From the IMG/VR virus record IMGVR_UViG_3300042558_001959, positions 1-64,000 of that record: a DNA stretch of 64,000 bases, one strand, 5' to 3'. The translations under genes and the position numbers were made by a program. The DNA comes from a virus. The notes beneath the pieces were generated by a model. The model saw only the letters and a program-made list of their open reading frames with translations, ran no database searches and was not told where the DNA came from. This document shows, one piece after another, positions 34,239 to 43,877 of this stretch; the stretch's first letter is position 1, and each line of letters begins with the position of its first letter.

Positions 34239-34973
34239 ATGACAGAACTTTTTACTGGAAGACCAAAAATTATTGTTGAACCGCCACAGGACACCGAACC
34301 TCGTGGGACCTACAATCCAAACACCGGTCTTCAGAATATATCATTCTCAGGAGCAGATGCCGTAGCAACAATGATTATCCCAGTTATAGGTGAAGACGGA
34401 AAAATCACTAATGATGGTGACGTTATCGAATTGGGCGAACTGCAAACATTGTCGTATTCAATACATAGAGAAAATTCTCCCGTTAGAACTCTTGGGCACG
34501 TAAATGTAAGAGGCTTCATTAAAGGTGGAAGAACAATAGCTGGAAGCTTAATATTTACCGTTTTTAATGAGTATGCATTTTATAAAATTAAAAAATATAG
34601 AGAACTTCTAGCCAGAAGAAACGGCTTCTTCGCTCCACTGGCGGACATGCTTCCACCATTTGATATAGTAATTTCTTTCTTCAATGAGTATGGCCAATCT
34701 GCAAAAATGAAGATCTTTGGTATTACTATAGTAGATGAAGGTCAAACAGTATCAATTGAGGACATAATTACAGAACAGACTTACACCTATATGGCTCGTG
34801 GCATTCAACCTATGGTGAAAATGGATATTAGTTCTGAAATAGACTCAACGAAAGATCCAGCAGTAACCCAAAGAGATGTGCAAATATCTAGAAATATATT
34901 TGGTGACGAAGCTGTAGATAAAATATCTGAATTTTATAATCAAAATATGGTAGAACGTATCATCCCAATATGA
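34239..34973 (+). CDS. Tail tube paralogue 2
   Basis: A 244-aa paralogue of the preceding tube protein: G-A-D-A-V-A-T, F-I-K-G-G-R-T-I-A-G-S-L-I-F-T-V-F (about residues 88-104), P-P-F-D-I-V-I-S-F-F-N-E-Y-G-Q-S-A (about 145-161) and I-T-E-Q-T-Y-T-Y-M-A-R-G. It has a longer N-terminus, an insertion before strand 2 with E-D-G-K-I-T-N-D-G-D, and about 35 extra C-terminal residues. Codon use is AT-rich, unlike the first tube gene, so it is probably made in fewer copies: perhaps a tube initiator, a tube end ring or a baseplate-proximal layer. AAGGA precedes the ATG. Confidence 0.75.
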   Translation: MTELFTGRPKIIVEPPQDTEPRGTYNPNTGLQNISFSGADAVATMIIPVIGEDGKITNDGDVIELGELQTLSYSIHRENSPVRTLGHVNVRGFIKGGRTIAGSLIFTVFNEYAFYKIKKYRELLARRNGFFAPLADMLPPFDIVISFFNEYGQSAKMKIFGITIVDEGQTVSIEDIITEQTYTYMARGIQPMVKMDISSEIDSTKDPAVTQRDVQISRNIFGDEAVDKISEFYNQNMVERIIPI

Positions 34974-35002
34974 TAGAAAACATCGTTAGATAGCAGGTAA
35001 TA

Positions 35003-35968
35003 ATGTCGGAATCAAGATTAGATAATAAAAAGTTTTGGAAATTTGATAAAGAATACGATCCTTTATCAAATCATATAGATAGAGTCTACGCAGGTAGAGC
35101 ACCAGACACTGACAAAACTTTTAATAATTATTATGATTACTACTTCAGTGGAGAAGATGTAAGAGTTTACATTGATGGTCTTTTTGGCCCGGAAGATGAA
35201 TTAGATATTGCTTCCTTTTCCTATTCCGTTAGGCAGGAAAAGCAACCTGTTTACGGATTCTGGTCATATAATTATGATACTGTCATGCTTGGTTCAAGAA
35301 TCATTAGTGGTGAAATAAGCATATTTACCAGGTATCCGCGCAGAATGACAGAGCTTCTAGAAAAAGCAGCAAAATCTCGAGTGATGAATAAAGATGTTAG
35401 GACACCAAAAGACACAATTGTTTCACGATTAGATTCACAACTTTCTTCAAGCGATGAAAGTAATATAGAAAAATTTTGGGCCTATAGTCAATTGGATAGA
35501 ATAACTTCTGACCCGGCAGTTTCTGGATATGACACTACCAATATATTCAGCGCCCATCCACCATTCAATTTTGTTATCTTGTACGGACTAGAAGAAACAG
35601 CATTAAGTCCATTTAGTGCTAATACTTCTGAAGATACAAGTACTTCTAGTTATTTAAACAATCAAATGTCTTTTGACGTTAATCAAAGAACTATTAAAAT
35701 GGACAATAAAGTAAGTCCAATGAAAACAATACTTCAGCAAGTTAATCTAATGAATATGTCAACAACCTATAGCCCAGGAGGAATGGCAATTGGTGAAAGT
35801 TACCAATTCATAGCTAGAGATTATTATTTTACTGAAGCAAAGCTTGATTTTATAAAAGGAATGTCTGCAAATAATACTTCAGATTCTGATGCGCCATCTA
35901 ATATTGATCCTGATTCAACAACATTTGATCAGTTGTTGCGAGATCCAAGTACTAGCTGGAGCTTTTAA
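35003..35968 (+). CDS. Tail tube paralogue 3, diverged
   Basis: A 321-aa protein with the same general plan as the two tube proteins but much diverged: residues about 50-110 carry G-E-D-V-R-V-Y-I-D-G-L-F-G, S-Y-S-V-R-Q-E-K-Q-P-V-Y-G and S-R-I-I-S-G-E-I-S-I-F-T-R-Y, and residues about 187-200 P-P-F-N-F-V-I-L-Y-G-L. A 50-residue insertion rich in Ser and Asp separates strands and the C-terminus is acidic. It may be a tube-baseplate adaptor or tube tip ring. The start follows CAGGT. The pairing with sheath, tube and chaperone genes keeps it in the tail unit. Confidence 0.65.
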   Translation: MSESRLDNKKFWKFDKEYDPLSNHIDRVYAGRAPDTDKTFNNYYDYYFSGEDVRVYIDGLFGPEDELDIASFSYSVRQEKQPVYGFWSYNYDTVMLGSRIISGEISIFTRYPRRMTELLEKAAKSRVMNKDVRTPKDTIVSRLDSQLSSSDESNIEKFWAYSQLDRITSDPAVSGYDTTNIFSAHPPFNFVILYGLEETALSPFSANTSEDTSTSSYLNNQMSFDVNQRTIKMDNKVSPMKTILQQVNLMNMSTTYSPGGMAIGESYQFIARDYYFTEAKLDFIKGMSANNTSDSDAPSNIDPDSTTFDQLLRDPSTSWSF

Positions 35969-35984
35969 TTTTAGTGATTTATAA

Positions 35985-36013
35985 TTGAAAAAAAAGTAAT
36001 TTTATGATATTAT
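35985..36013 (+). promoter_or_regulatory. Sigma70-type promoter before the chaperone genes
   Basis: TTGAAA (35985-35990), a 17-base spacer and TGATATTAT (36005-36013), an extended -10, form the best promoter in the window. It lies 37 bases before the first chaperone ATG. Confidence 0.7.
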
Positions 36014-36044
36014 GTACTGATACATACTAAGGAGAAACATTAAT

Positions 36045-36593
36045 ATGACAAATCAAAGAAAAGTAGTAATAGGAGATACCCCAGAGGATATCAAAAATTT
36101 AGGTTTTGATGAAGCAGTCACATTGGTTACAACCGATGATCCAGATGCCATCGACGTAAGAGCTCAGGAAGCAATCGAAGAATACGATCTCGATCTTGAA
36201 GTTGAAGAGTCAAAAGATATTGAAGATCTGGCAGATGATGTAGAAATTTGGGACGGTGGCCCCAACGCTGGAATGATTAAACAATGGAAGCAACATTACG
36301 GAGACGTTTACGTTACATCCATTTCTTATGATAAGCATATTGTTTGGCGAGTACTGAATCGAGTTGAATACAAGCAGGTTGTTAAGAAGATGGAGCAATT
36401 GGTCCAGGGTGGACAGCTTACTTCTGCTGAAGCTAACATGTGGAACGAAGAAGCTATCACAGAACTTTGCGTGCTTTATCCTAAGTACGACAAAAAAACA
36501 GCACTTGGAGTCATGGCTGGTATGCCATCTCTTATTGCTCAAGAAGTGCTCGAAGCTTCAGGCTTTGTTGCCCTTGAGGTTAGACAACTCTAA
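36045..36593 (+). CDS. Tail assembly chaperone 1
   Basis: A 182-aa protein between tube and giant tail genes, the standard place for chaperones that coat the tape measure during tail assembly. Residues about 1-70 are acidic and probably flexible. Residues about 75-180 are homologous to the next protein, with Y-G-D-V-Y-V, I-V-W-R-V-L-N-R-V-E-Y and S-L-I-A-Q-E-V-L-E-A-S-G. AAGGAG and a good promoter precede it and its codons are rather C/G-rich, so it is expected to be abundant. In many phages a frameshift fuses the pair; here the next gene is separate. Confidence 0.75.
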   Translation: MTNQRKVVIGDTPEDIKNLGFDEAVTLVTTDDPDAIDVRAQEAIEEYDLDLEVEESKDIEDLADDVEIWDGGPNAGMIKQWKQHYGDVYVTSISYDKHIVWRVLNRVEYKQVVKKMEQLVQGGQLTSAEANMWNEEAITELCVLYPKYDKKTALGVMAGMPSLIAQEVLEASGFVALEVRQL

Positions 36594-36597
36594 TTAG

Positions 36598-37221
36598 ATG
36601 CTAGACAGCCAATTAATCTTTGATCTTAAAAACAGATATGGAAATATCTATTCTGTTAATATTAAAAATAAAGATATAATTTTTAGAGAACTAACATTTA
36701 AAGAATATAATAAAATTCTTTATTATAAAGATCTGGAAGATTTTTCTTCGGCTGATGTTGAAGATCTAGTCTTAGAATTTACGATTGTTTATCCTGAAGA
36801 TTTTGATATTGCTCGAATACCTCCTGGGAATGTTTCTTCTTTAGCCCAGGAGGTATTAGATATATCTGGGATAACTTCTGCAAAACTTGCAAAAAGAATT
36901 CTTCAAGAAAAAAGAGAAGAAGCAACAGAAGTTAAAAATTTAATGAAAGCCTTTGTTCTCGCTACTATAAGTACATACAGCCCAGAGCAATTAGACGAAA
37001 TGACTTTTTCTCAATTAGCAGAAAGAGTTGCCCTAGCTGAAAAAATAATAGAAATTAAACAAGGCATTAACGGCATTGAATCTACTAATCTAACTCTTCA
37101 GTTGATAGATCCTGAAGAAGAGTTAGAAAAACAGAAAATGCATGCAGCACGACATAATCTGTCTAAGATGCCAGGAACATCAACATATGAAGACCCCATC
37201 GCTCAAAAACTATGGGGATAA
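36598..37221 (+). CDS. Tail assembly chaperone 2
   Basis: A 207-aa paralogue of the preceding chaperone: Y-G-N-I-Y-S, I-I-F-R-E-L-T-F-K-E-Y near residues 28-38 and S-S-L-A-Q-E-V-L-D-I-S-G near 80-91, with an added C-terminal helical region (about 95-207) that may bind the tape measure. It begins 4 bases after the previous stop without a clear ribosome-binding site, so it is probably translated by coupling. A TAG in its frame just before the ATG rules out a simple frameshift fusion with gene 1. AT-rich codons suggest lower expression than gene 1. Confidence 0.75.
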   Translation: MLDSQLIFDLKNRYGNIYSVNIKNKDIIFRELTFKEYNKILYYKDLEDFSSADVEDLVLEFTIVYPEDFDIARIPPGNVSSLAQEVLDISGITSAKLAKRILQEKREEATEVKNLMKAFVLATISTYSPEQLDEMTFSQLAERVALAEKIIEIKQGINGIESTNLTLQLIDPEEELEKQKMHAARHNLSKMPGTSTYEDPIAQKLWG

Positions 37222-37238
37222 TAATCTAGGGAGTTAGA

Positions 37239-40200
37239 TTGATACGCGATCCAGGGCCAATACAAAACTTAGGATACGGTGTAACGTCTAGAGATTTGCC
37301 CATAAATGAGGGTGAATCTGAAGGTACAGCATCAAACTCTGGAATGATTAGCAGGGCCTTAAATGGCCATCCTATAATGAAATTCTTTGCCTCGACGGCT
37401 ACTGTAATGGTAGCTTCTGGTGTAGCTTCAAAAGTCACTAAGCGTGGTGGATTAAAACTAGCAAAGTTTTTACAAACTTCTTCTGACAATGGCAAACCAC
37501 TTGCAACAAAAATGGTTAAAAGCGCTGTTGAAATTCGTCGCCATTTAGATGAGCTGCAAGGTGTTAGCAGGTATGTAGAAGGTGAAAGCGATGTTTATTC
37601 CAAGTTAGTATATGAGCGCCAAGGGCAGCTAACTACTGGATATGATGGAATTGTTAGCGAAAGACATGGCTATCAATACCTAACTAAAGAAGAAAAAAAT
37701 CTTGCAGGATCTAACTTTTTGGGCAATGAGCCTCCAGCCGTATGGCAATATAGGGATGAGCTACAACAGAGATTGGTCCGAGCTGGCCGAAGAATGCCCT
37801 ACGAATTACCAGCAATGTATGGTGCGCAAAAAGCAATTGTCGACCCAATCTTTGGAGAACGCGAAGAAGGTCAGAGAAAAATAAAATGGTATAACCCAGC
37901 AGATGTGATTGCTGATTTCACCAAGTCATCATTAACTATGATGGCCACTATGATAGCGCCATTTGAAGGCGCAGGAGCAGCATTAGGAGCTGGCAAGAGT
38001 TCGTTAAATACCCTGAGGTATTCAATGAACGATATGCGAAATCTAACTCCTTTTAATAAAAAATTACGTCAAGGTTTTGTTGATGTAACAGAAACTTTGG
38101 CAGATGTCGGTCACGACTTTGCCACTATGACTAACAAATTTCTAAAAAGTTCTGCACAAACTTCAGGAGCACTTAGCACTGCCACTAAGGCTTACACGCA
38201 AAATCAACAGGGTTTCGTACAAAATCTCCAGAGCCTTAGACATGGAGTCAAGGCGGCACGCGATGCAGAGATAGCACAGGGAGCTTCTAGGCAGGCTATA
38301 AATAAGGCTGGAGCTAATGCATTCTTCAAGGGCTTCAAAGACGCTTCTGGTGAAACTTCAGCATCTATCACAGAACTCCCCTCCGCATTCCGTGGATTAA
38401 GAAAAGCATTTGTTGCTGGTAAAGAAGAATACAAGAATTTAGGAAGAGGTTATGACGCCTTAGAAAATTCAATTGCTCACGCTAGAGTATTGAAGTCAAT
38501 GGGGGGCACCCCTCAAGCTGCACAAACGCTAGAAAGCGCAATGCACAAAATTCAGTCCCAGCATTCTAGTAGGTTGTCTAGTTTTGCAAGAGGAGTGAGG
38601 ATAATGGGCGGAGGGGGCCCAGGCAATGAATCCCTTCCAAGATCTAACTTTGCATATAATCAACAGACTGACGCTTTTAAAGATCTTCTTCAGGATCAGT
38701 TGATATCAAGAGGGCTTGACGGTAAGCAGGCTAAACAATTTACAGATTACTTAAAGGTGCGACTACCAAGATCCAATATGGAAAGCACCAATATAATAAC
38801 TATTGGTAAAACTAAAATTTATGAAGAAGGCGCAGACGCAGCAAGCCTAAGTGAAGACTTTTTTTCAAGAGTAATACAAAGATACAAGGGAGTCTCTGGC
38901 GGTAAAACTTTTGAGGATGCAATTCAACCCAACGCGCTCAAGAACTCAGTTGAAGACGCAAGAGATATATTTGCTTCTAAGGAATTCCAAAAAGGTTTAA
39001 ATAATAAAATAGAAAAAAACTGGAATAAATTTTATAGAGATGATTTAACTACAATTGGTGGCGGAATACTCAAGCCAATGAAGGCTAACTATAATGATTT
39101 CACTGGCCCACAAACTGCAGCTAAAACAGAATTTTTGCAAAGAAAAACTGCTCAAACATTAGGAATAAATTTAACAGATAGCACTGGGCGACAAGTATCC
39201 AATGACATAGTCACAGCGGGCTTGAGAAAACGTGGTTTTGATCCAAATCAATTTACAGACTTAAGAGCTTTCTTAATTAAGAATCGTCAAATGACTTCTG
39301 GTGTTTCTGGCGGTGGACATAATCTATTCGGATTAAAATCTTTAACAATTGACGAAGCTCGACAATCTGGACGCTTCTCTCATATGTCAGAACCAGAACA
39401 AAAGATAATCCACGACTTAGCTTCAAGAATGGCTATTAACGATCCAGTTTCTAAATCAATTGGATTTAGCAAAATGGATGGAGTATATCAATCTAGATCC
39501 GGTCAAATATTAGATTTTACATCAGTTAAATCTACATTTTCTAAAACAGCAAACTTTTTTGCTTCAGAGTTTAAGATCCCAATTCTAGGATTCAATCCAG
39601 CTGACCTATTTGGATATAGGTCATTCTCGGAAATGGCCAATAGATCACCACTACAGTATGTATCATCTAGATCTGTCCAACCGTTTATGCCTGAGGGAGC
39701 TAGTACTAAATCTGATTTCCATATGTGGTTTAAAACAAAAGGCTCCAAGGGTAAATTAATGGCCTTTGATACAGATAATGTATCGGAAACAATTCATAGT
39801 TCTTTGATGAGTGGAACCTATAGAGCACTGCCCACGAATACCACAGACCTGCTAACAAGACATACTCGTTTTGCGGCAAATATGCAGGGTCAAACAATTA
39901 ATGAGATTAGAGATTCAAGCGGTTCAAAATTTTTAGATAGAATTCTTGGTGGAGAAAGAGCATTACGTTTCAAGAAAAAAATGAGCATTGATCCTGAACA
40001 ACCAAACTCATTGTTCGGACTAGCTTCTAGGTTTAAGAATCGTTCTACGGATTTAAGTAATAATGGAGTTATGGCTCGACTATTATCTGGCGATGACTTG
40101 AAATATAATTCTGGCGGAAAAGAAAGATTAATAAAAATAGACAAACAAACAAGTGGAGGGCTTCGTGTAGTAGATGATCTGGGAAATGTAGTAGATGATT

Positions 40201-43200
40201 TTTCTGAAGCAGATCTCTTAAGGGGAATGCACTCTTTGTCTAAAGAATCCCTTAGATATGGCACTCCAGTCAAGGTAATGAAAGAACTAGAAACTCTTAA
40301 CCCAGGTCTATTCACATTTGGAGGAAGAACTGCTAGCTCAATCGAAACAGCAGAAGACGCTGTCAAGTTCGCAGATGATTTATTAGCAGCTCAAAAACTA
40401 GTGTCTCAACAACTCAGGAGACAGGGCGTAGACCCAACAATGTTGAACGCTTCTTCATCGAGAATAAGAAATTTAAAGGATTCTACTAATCTCAATGCAA
40501 TGTCGCAAATGGCGGAAAAGTCTCCGACTATTACCACTAAATTAGATCAATTAAAAAATGAAATATTTAGGTACATTTCTCAATCTAATCAAATGCAAGC
40601 AGGTAGCAGTGGAAATATATTCATCGAAATGCAAACCGTTGTTGACAAATTAATTAAATCTGGAGCCATCAGTTCATCGGAGAGAGTTGAAGCTCAAGCA
40701 GCAGCTCTGTCCACTATGTTCAACATGAGTGCATTTAAAACATTTAAACACTCGGCTGGGAATTTAGAAAACGCTCGTGCTGGTGCAGTAGAGATGTTTG
40801 AACTTTCAAGATCCAATAACGGTAGTTTAAAGAGTATGTTTGACCCCTTTGCTAAGTCAGAGATGAGCAAAATTTCTACGGGTATTCGTAAAAAATTCTC
40901 ACCACTAGTTTCCTTAAAACAAAAAGCACTCGGGACATCTGGGTATCAGGCGGATGATTTAGCTGTAGACCCACTTGGTTCTGGGCAAAGTATAACTGTT
41001 GTTCCAACTTTTGGAACAGTTTTTGGAAGAGATCCAATGGGTGCGATCAAAAGCGCAATTGGATTAACAACGTATTCTGATCCACAAAGTTTCTCTACCG
41101 CGAGCATACCAGTTTCTCAGGGCGTAGAAAGACTAAATAGATATTTCGGTACACTGGGGATGCAGTTAAATGTTTCTGACTTTAAGGGACCACTAGACCT
41201 TTTTGCAACAGGAATGGTTGGCAAGAGGGTACTGCCAATGTATGCAGCTGGAGTTACGGCACTTACTGTAGATAGAACAATGGGTGGGATGGTCAATGAA
41301 AAGGATGACAGAGGAGAAAGGGTCTATTCGCCATTAGTATTGGGCCAGGTAGCAAAAGGTGCGATGGAACTGCAGTCTTTATCTGCAGGGCTGACTCCTG
41401 GTGGTATGACATATGACGAAAAGAAAGAGCAATTGGTTGAGGGAGAAGTACCAATAAGACAAGGAAGATTTTGGCCTTTAGGTAATACTCCATTTAAAGG
41501 TGGAAAGATCCAGTATTACAGGCCTTCTTGGTATCGAAAACTTCAAGCAGGCGCCATGTTCACCAGTGATACATACGGAAGTCCAGCTGAAAAATTCTTA
41601 TTTTATAATGATATTTCGCCACTAAGACCATTAGATCCTTATAGATTTGAACGTAAGCACTACGAAGACAGACCATACCCAGTCAGCGGTGAATATTTTA
41701 CCGGTCCTTTTGGTCCACTTGTCCCACTCGCAAATATGACAGTCGGAAAACTACTAAAGCCTCAAGTGCTAATGCACGAGGATGAAACAGCACAAGGATT
41801 GGCTAATTATACAAATGCAGGTCAATCTGGGGCCTATGACGCGTCTGCGTATGGAATGACTTCAAGCTACATAGACGGAGTGGGGTTCACAAGAGATATG
41901 GCTGGAGGGCCCCCTGGAATGCCCCTGACTGGCTCTGGGGCAATGACAGCTAGGCCTGGTTCACCAATCGGCTCCAGCGGAGCTACAGGCATCTCTGGGG
42001 TCAACTCAATGTTGGCTAGCAGAGCTGGAAGTACCGGCGCTGCTGGGTCGATGGTTAGGTCTTCACTAAAAGATGTAAACTCTCAATACAGCGATTTAGC
42101 TTATGGTCCACCCAAGGTGTCTGGCGTAATGGCTCCCAGAATAGTCGGAGCTGGTGCTCCGTTAGAACCCAGTACTAGTTCCTTCCAGGCAGGTGAGCTT
42201 GGATTCAGAATGCAAGAAATGGCTGGTATCTATGGTTTTGGTTTTGGCAATTTAAGAAAATCATTAGGATTTGGTCAGCAAGATTATCAGCCTCAAAGAA
42301 GCGTTTTGCAGTCGGCATCAAAAGCTTATGGAAGTACTCGAGCATTTTGGGATTTAAATCTTGGAGGATTAGGAGACGCACCGCTGGGCAACAGAGAAGG
42401 ATTGGGCAACCTGGAATTCTCTGAAATTGTTAGAAGATTTATTCCAAAAGAAAGAACTGGCGTAGACTATATAAACCCAATAGAAAACACAATGGGTAAA
42501 CAGTATCCATTCCTTCCTGGTTCTGAATATTTTACGGACTTCACTAGAGGAGATCCATACACTAAGGTGCAAGAAGGTGAACTGAGACTACCGGGAGTAG
42601 GGTATGAAAGGTTTAATAGATTAAATCCAGATTCAACTGGATCATACGGCGCATTAGATCAATTGAAAATATTAGGAGATGTTGCGCCATATTCTCAGCA
42701 ATATAAAACATTAGATAAAAAAATTGACAGCATGGATTTAGGTCCCGCTGAAAGAAATAAAGTAGCTGATATAAGATCCCAAGTTGAAAGTATGGCAACT
42801 AAAAATGAATTTACTGATTATAAATACAAGGGGTCATCAGCTGAAGAAATGGGGCAACATCCATTAAAATTTGGCGCAGGAAGAATTGGCGAATATATAG
42901 CTCATTCCGACAACTTTGCTATTAACAAAACAATAGGAAAAAGAACAGCTACTGAAGATTGGGAAAGGAAGCATGTATATGGTGCTACGTTCCCTGAATG
43001 GCAAAGACCATACGATAGTTATATCAAACCAATGATTGACAAATCTACACAAAGAGATCCCATAACAGCAGCGACTGGACTAGGTATTGCCGGATCACTT
43101 TTTGGCAGAACAGCTAAAGCTAAACTGCTGGGAACAGCGGTTGGTGTGACTACCGGTCTGGCAGCATCAACATACGGGCAGGCTTCAGAATTAATAACTG

Positions 43201-43877
43201 GTGAAAGATTTATACCGAAGCAAAGAAAAAAAGAATTAGCATTAGAAGAATATTCGGACATCTTAAATTATGTAAAAAATAAAAGATTAGAAACTATGGC
43301 TAAATCTTCAGGGGATGAAAAAGCAGCATTAGACTATGGGATGGCTGCAAAAAGAACAATGTATGGTGCGGATCTTTATGGTAAAGACATTGATACATTA
43401 TCTCTATCTATTCCAAAAAGAAAAAGAGAACACTTTAAAGCCATGCTTAATGCTCCAGAAGGAGAAAGGGGCAGGATACTCTCTACTGCAGGACGTCTAG
43501 AGAGAAGAATATATGAAGCATCATGGGGTATGAATGTTGAACAAAGACCAGATCTCGACGATTATTTTACACGGCATGAACTACCGGATGCGTCATGGGA
43601 AGGATGGCACCCCAACACAAACTTAGAACAAGTAAAAATTAAAACAGGAGAATCTATGGGTATAGAAATGTCTCAAATGGGATATTTCCCTCAGCAGATT
43701 CGTGAAGCAAATTTAGCTAATCCTAGTTATCCCCAATTTGGGAAAAGCAGCGATGGAAATAGCACTCTTGATAAATTGCGCCAACTGATGAATGGATTTG
43801 GATTTTCCGGAAGTGTTACTCCAGTTATGAATCCTTTTGGCTCACAGGGCATTGACGTTTCGGCGGGAGTTAGATAA
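37239..43877 (+). CDS. Giant tail protein in tape-measure position (2212 aa)
   Basis: The first giant gene after the chaperones, where the tape measure protein is expected. A TTG start at 37239 is supported by AGGGAG 5 bases upstream. It has a hydrophobic N-terminal helix (about residues 44-65), a block W-Y-N-P-A-D-V-I near 220, another membrane-like segment (about 229-250), long helical stretches, a Trp/Tyr/Pro-rich block around 1411-1490 (Y-Y-R-P-S-W-Y-R-K-L and L-R-P-L-D-P-Y), a Gly/Ser/Pro linker (about 1554-1605) and a glycine-rich hydrophobic segment (about 1942-1985). No lysozyme or peptidase motif is recognised. It may set tail length, be ejected to form a membrane channel, or both. 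It ends overlapping the next start by 1 base. Confidence 0.65.
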   Translation: MIRDPGPIQNLGYGVTSRDLPINEGESEGTASNSGMISRALNGHPIMKFFASTATVMVASGVASKVTKRGGLKLAKFLQTSSDNGKPLATKMVKSAVEIRRHLDELQGVSRYVEGESDVYSKLVYERQGQLTTGYDGIVSERHGYQYLTKEEKNLAGSNFLGNEPPAVWQYRDELQQRLVRAGRRMPYELPAMYGAQKAIVDPIFGEREEGQRKIKWYNPADVIADFTKSSLTMMATMIAPFEGAGAALGAGKSSLNTLRYSMNDMRNLTPFNKKLRQGFVDVTETLADVGHDFATMTNKFLKSSAQTSGALSTATKAYTQNQQGFVQNLQSLRHGVKAARDAEIAQGASRQAINKAGANAFFKGFKDASGETSASITELPSAFRGLRKAFVAGKEEYKNLGRGYDALENSIAHARVLKSMGGTPQAAQTLESAMHKIQSQHSSRLSSFARGVRIMGGGGPGNESLPRSNFAYNQQTDAFKDLLQDQLISRGLDGKQAKQFTDYLKVRLPRSNMESTNIITIGKTKIYEEGADAASLSEDFFSRVIQRYKGVSGGKTFEDAIQPNALKNSVEDARDIFASKEFQKGLNNKIEKNWNKFYRDDLTTIGGGILKPMKANYNDFTGPQTAAKTEFLQRKTAQTLGINLTDSTGRQVSNDIVTAGLRKRGFDPNQFTDLRAFLIKNRQMTSGVSGGGHNLFGLKSLTIDEARQSGRFSHMSEPEQKIIHDLASRMAINDPVSKSIGFSKMDGVYQSRSGQILDFTSVKSTFSKTANFFASEFKIPILGFNPADLFGYRSFSEMANRSPLQYVSSRSVQPFMPEGASTKSDFHMWFKTKGSKGKLMAFDTDNVSETIHSSLMSGTYRALPTNTTDLLTRHTRFAANMQGQTINEIRDSSGSKFLDRILGGERALRFKKKMSIDPEQPNSLFGLASRFKNRSTDLSNNGVMARLLSGDDLKYNSGGKERLIKIDKQTSGGLRVVDDLGNVVDDFSEADLLRGMHSLSKESLRYGTPVKVMKELETLNPGLFTFGGRTASSIETAEDAVKFADDLLAAQKLVSQQLRRQGVDPTMLNASSSRIRNLKDSTNLNAMSQMAEKSPTITTKLDQLKNEIFRYISQSNQMQAGSSGNIFIEMQTVVDKLIKSGAISSSERVEAQAAALSTMFNMSAFKTFKHSAGNLENARAGAVEMFELSRSNNGSLKSMFDPFAKSEMSKISTGIRKKFSPLVSLKQKALGTSGYQADDLAVDPLGSGQSITVVPTFGTVFGRDPMGAIKSAIGLTTYSDPQSFSTASIPVSQGVERLNRYFGTLGMQLNVSDFKGPLDLFATGMVGKRVLPMYAAGVTALTVDRTMGGMVNEKDDRGERVYSPLVLGQVAKGAMELQSLSAGLTPGGMTYDEKKEQLVEGEVPIRQGRFWPLGNTPFKGGKIQYYRPSWYRKLQAGAMFTSDTYGSPAEKFLFYNDISPLRPLDPYRFERKHYEDRPYPVSGEYFTGPFGPLVPLANMTVGKLLKPQVLMHEDETAQGLANYTNAGQSGAYDASAYGMTSSYIDGVGFTRDMAGGPPGMPLTGSGAMTARPGSPIGSSGATGISGVNSMLASRAGSTGAAGSMVRSSLKDVNSQYSDLAYGPPKVSGVMAPRIVGAGAPLEPSTSSFQAGELGFRMQEMAGIYGFGFGNLRKSLGFGQQDYQPQRSVLQSASKAYGSTRAFWDLNLGGLGDAPLGNREGLGNLEFSEIVRRFIPKERTGVDYINPIENTMGKQYPFLPGSEYFTDFTRGDPYTKVQEGELRLPGVGYERFNRLNPDSTGSYGALDQLKILGDVAPYSQQYKTLDKKIDSMDLGPAERNKVADIRSQVESMATKNEFTDYKYKGSSAEEMGQHPLKFGAGRIGEYIAHSDNFAINKTIGKRTATEDWERKHVYGATFPEWQRPYDSYIKPMIDKSTQRDPITAATGLGIAGSLFGRTAKAKLLGTAVGVTTGLAASTYGQASELITGERFIPKQRKKELALEEYSDILNYVKNKRLETMAKSSGDEKAALDYGMAAKRTMYGADLYGKDIDTLSLSIPKRKREHFKAMLNAPEGERGRILSTAGRLERRIYEASWGMNVEQRPDLDDYFTRHELPDASWEGWHPNTNLEQVKIKTGESMGIEMSQMGYFPQQIREANLANPSYPQFGKSSDGNSTLDKLRQLMNGFGFSGSVTPVMNPFGSQGIDVSAGVR

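Noticed and set aside
36364-36597. Possible frameshift from chaperone 1 into chaperone 2
   Set aside because: The frame of the second gene carries a TAG at 36595-36597 immediately before its own ATG, so a ribosome shifting into that frame upstream would stop there.
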